A DNA stretch of 64,000 nt, from positions 145,638 through 209,637 of the forward strand of contig JBFXJP010000006.1 in the NCBI GenBank assembly GCA_050174775.1. The letters are read 5' to 3'. Positions 62,787 through 64,000 of this stretch are shown here, piece after piece. The stretch's first letter is position 1, and every line of letters begins with the position of its first letter. Under the pieces are notes generated by a model. It was given only the letters and a program-made list of their open reading frames with translations. It was not told the DNA's origin and searched no databases. A program made the translations under genes and the position numbers. The stretch is from CAYPGJ01 sp050174775 (GTDB lineage: Bacteria > Planctomycetota > Phycisphaerae > Phycisphaerales > UBA1924).

Positions 62787-63428
62787 ATGCGTCGAACCAC
62801 TGTCATCGCGATCGGTCTCTGCGCCGGCTTGGCGGGCTCCGCTTCGGCCGCAACGCTCAACGCCAACCCCGGCCCGGCCAACAACGGCCTGTCCGCCGCT
62901 GGCGCCGGCCTCTTCTTCGATCTGCTCGCCAACACCAACCTCATGGTCACCCACCTCACCACGGCCAACACCGGCGCCGCCGGCGCCGCATTCACCTTCG
63001 AGGTCTACACACGCATCGGCTCCGGCCTCGGCGGGCCCGTCGGCTCCGGACCCGGCTCCTCTCTGGCCGGCTGGACGCTCCTCGGCACGGCGAACGGAAT
63101 CCAGGGCGCCACCGCCAACGGCGTCTCCCTCCAGATCGACATCCCCGACATCAACCTCACCTCAGGGCAGGTCACCGGCGTCGCCCTCCGCTTCACCTCC
63201 GGCGCAGGACCGCGCTACTTCGGCACCGGCTCGCCACCCCTCGAGAACTACACCGACGGCACCCTCTCCCTCGTCACCGGTGACTCCCGCTCCGCCGCCT
63301 TCACCACCGGCGGAACCTGGTTCTCCTCCCGCGCGCTCGTCGGCTCCCTCACCTACGAAATCCCCACCCCCGGCGCCGCGAGCCTCCTCGCCATCGCCGG
63401 CCTCACCGGCCTCCGCCGCCGCCGCTGA
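62787..63428 (+). CDS. Exported protein with CTERM-like sorting tag
   Basis: 213 residues with a signal peptide (VIAIGLCAGLAGSASA). The body is beta-rich, without recognisable motif, with Thr/Ser/Gly-rich strands (GAAFTFEVYTRIGSGLGGPV). It ends IPTPGAASLLAIAGLTGL and four Arg, the P-x-P form of a CTERM tag. Divergent from nuoG. Confidence 0.75.
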   Translation: MRRTTVIAIGLCAGLAGSASAATLNANPGPANNGLSAAGAGLFFDLLANTNLMVTHLTTANTGAAGAAFTFEVYTRIGSGLGGPVGSGPGSSLAGWTLLGTANGIQGATANGVSLQIDIPDINLTSGQVTGVALRFTSGAGPRYFGTGSPPLENYTDGTLSLVTGDSRSAAFTTGGTWFSSRALVGSLTYEIPTPGAASLLAIAGLTGLRRRR

Positions 63429-63452
63429 TCAACACACTCACTGCACCCTTCG

Positions 63453-63489
63453 CGCCCCGTGTTCCGCTCGGAACGCGGGGCGTCTTTCT
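63453..63489 (+). terminator. Rho-independent terminator
   Basis: Arms CGCCCCG / CGGGGCG with an inner GTTCC / GGAAC pair, then TCTTTCT. It lies 25 bp after the CTERM gene stop, before the convergent TPR-like gene. Confidence 0.85.
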
Positions 63490-63500
63490 GCGCGCATCCC

Positions 63501-63896
63501 TCATTCCTCGTGCGCCCTCTCCCCCAGCGCCTCCTCAAACTCCTCCATCCCCCAAAGCCCCTCCAGGTCCCGATCCTCCCTCGCATACTCCACATCCACC
63601 CACCCCAGCAGCACCGCGCGCCGCAGCGCCGACAACGCCCGCTCAGGCGCCCCGCTCAACGCCCGGAAGCACGCGAGGTTGTACCAGTCCGTGGCCGTCC
63701 CCCCGTCGATCGTCACGTCCTCCTCCATCCGCGACCGCGCCTCCCCCCACGCGCGCAACGCCGACTCCTCCATCCCGACCGACCTGAACACCCAACCCAT
63801 CTCCCCCCAAGCGAGCGCATCGCGCACCCGATCACCCCGAAACCGATCCAGCAGATCCACCACCGCCATGCTCGGCTCGCACCGCTGATCCGTCAT
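63501..63896 (-). CDS. TPR-like small protein
   Basis: About 131 residues if the ATG at 63896 is used; 63869 is an alternative, and the frame is open further upstream to the window edge. The sequence has repeated helical pairs with TPR-type positions (NLACFRALSGAPERALSALR, AVLLGWVDVEYAREDRDLEG). Such short TPR proteins act as adaptors. Upstream DNA is very pyrimidine-rich. Confidence 0.6.
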   Translation of the reverse strand: MTDQRCEPSMAVVDLLDRFRGDRVRDALAWGEMGWVFRSVGMEESALRAWGEARSRMEEDVTIDGGTATDWYNLACFRALSGAPERALSALRRAVLLGWVDVEYAREDRDLEGLWGMEEFEEALGERAHEE

Positions 63897-64000
63897 CAAC
63901 GGCCGATCCCGGTTCCCCCCCCCAACCCCCCCACCCACCAACCGCACCCGCCCCAAACCTCCCACCCGCCACGCCCACAACCCAACAAACAAACCAACCA

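Overview
The window is a high-GC bacterial chromosome segment with tightly packed genes. It most likely comes from a planctomycete, and within that phylum from the Phycisphaerae. This is inferred from the many exported proteins that end either in a dockerin-type calcium-binding repeat or in a short PEP-CTERM-like sorting tag, from a pseudopilin of the planctomycete type, from a CHAD-Ppx-HD fusion, and from an enzyme of the futalosine menaquinone route. I see no rRNA, tRNA, CRISPR array, prophage or plasmid genes.

Layout. 0-9 kb: an APC-type permease, the large subunit of an isobutyryl-CoA-mutase-like B12 enzyme interrupted in frame by palindromic repeats, a low-GC PD-(D/E)XK-like gene, a REP-type transposase (RAYT) between two 110-bp repeat arrays, radA, and a family-4 uracil-DNA glycosylase. 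9-19 kb: a CusF-like lipoprotein with a small partner, a Memo-family protein, dtd, nadE, a flippase-like membrane protein, then a run of four exported proteins (16.2-19.1 kb). 19-26 kb: a CHAD-Ppx-HD fusion, a transglutaminase-like protein, a DUF342/FapA protein, and a glycine-rich RRM protein with a stem-loop directly over its ribosome binding site. 26-37 kb: a TIGR01777 epimerase, a vanadium-haloperoxidase-like protein, gatB, and five exported proteins with dockerin or CTERM tags. 37-53 kb: gdhA, an operon of a receiver-like protein, mqnA and a very divergent sigma-70-like protein, a PilZ protein, a class II DAHP synthase, a histone-H1-like protein, holA, two lipoproteins, comEC, an acidic membrane protein, rsmE and a prenyltransferase-repeat protein. 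53-64 kb: aroC, an N-terminal-nucleophile asparaginase, a spondin-domain protein, an ECF sigma factor with a zinc-finger partner, a PPi-type phosphofructokinase, a lipoprotein, a LuxR regulator, nuoG, a CTERM protein and a TPR-like protein.

Most metabolic genes are ordinary housekeeping genes. Four kinds of observation stand out. (1) There is a RAYT/REP module with three repeat units on each side, and other palindromic repeats, two of them inside a coding sequence. (2) Two separate paralogous families of exported proteins carry interchangeable C-terminal modules (dockerin or CTERM), and all six CTERM tags lack the glutamate of the classic Pro-Glu-Pro motif. (3) Two regulators look unusual: the sigma-like protein in the mqnA operon and the stem-loop in front of the RRM gene. 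(4) The C-over-G bias of the plus strand switches about four times in 64 kb, independently of gene direction. All family assignments come from reading motifs by eye; no database search was run.
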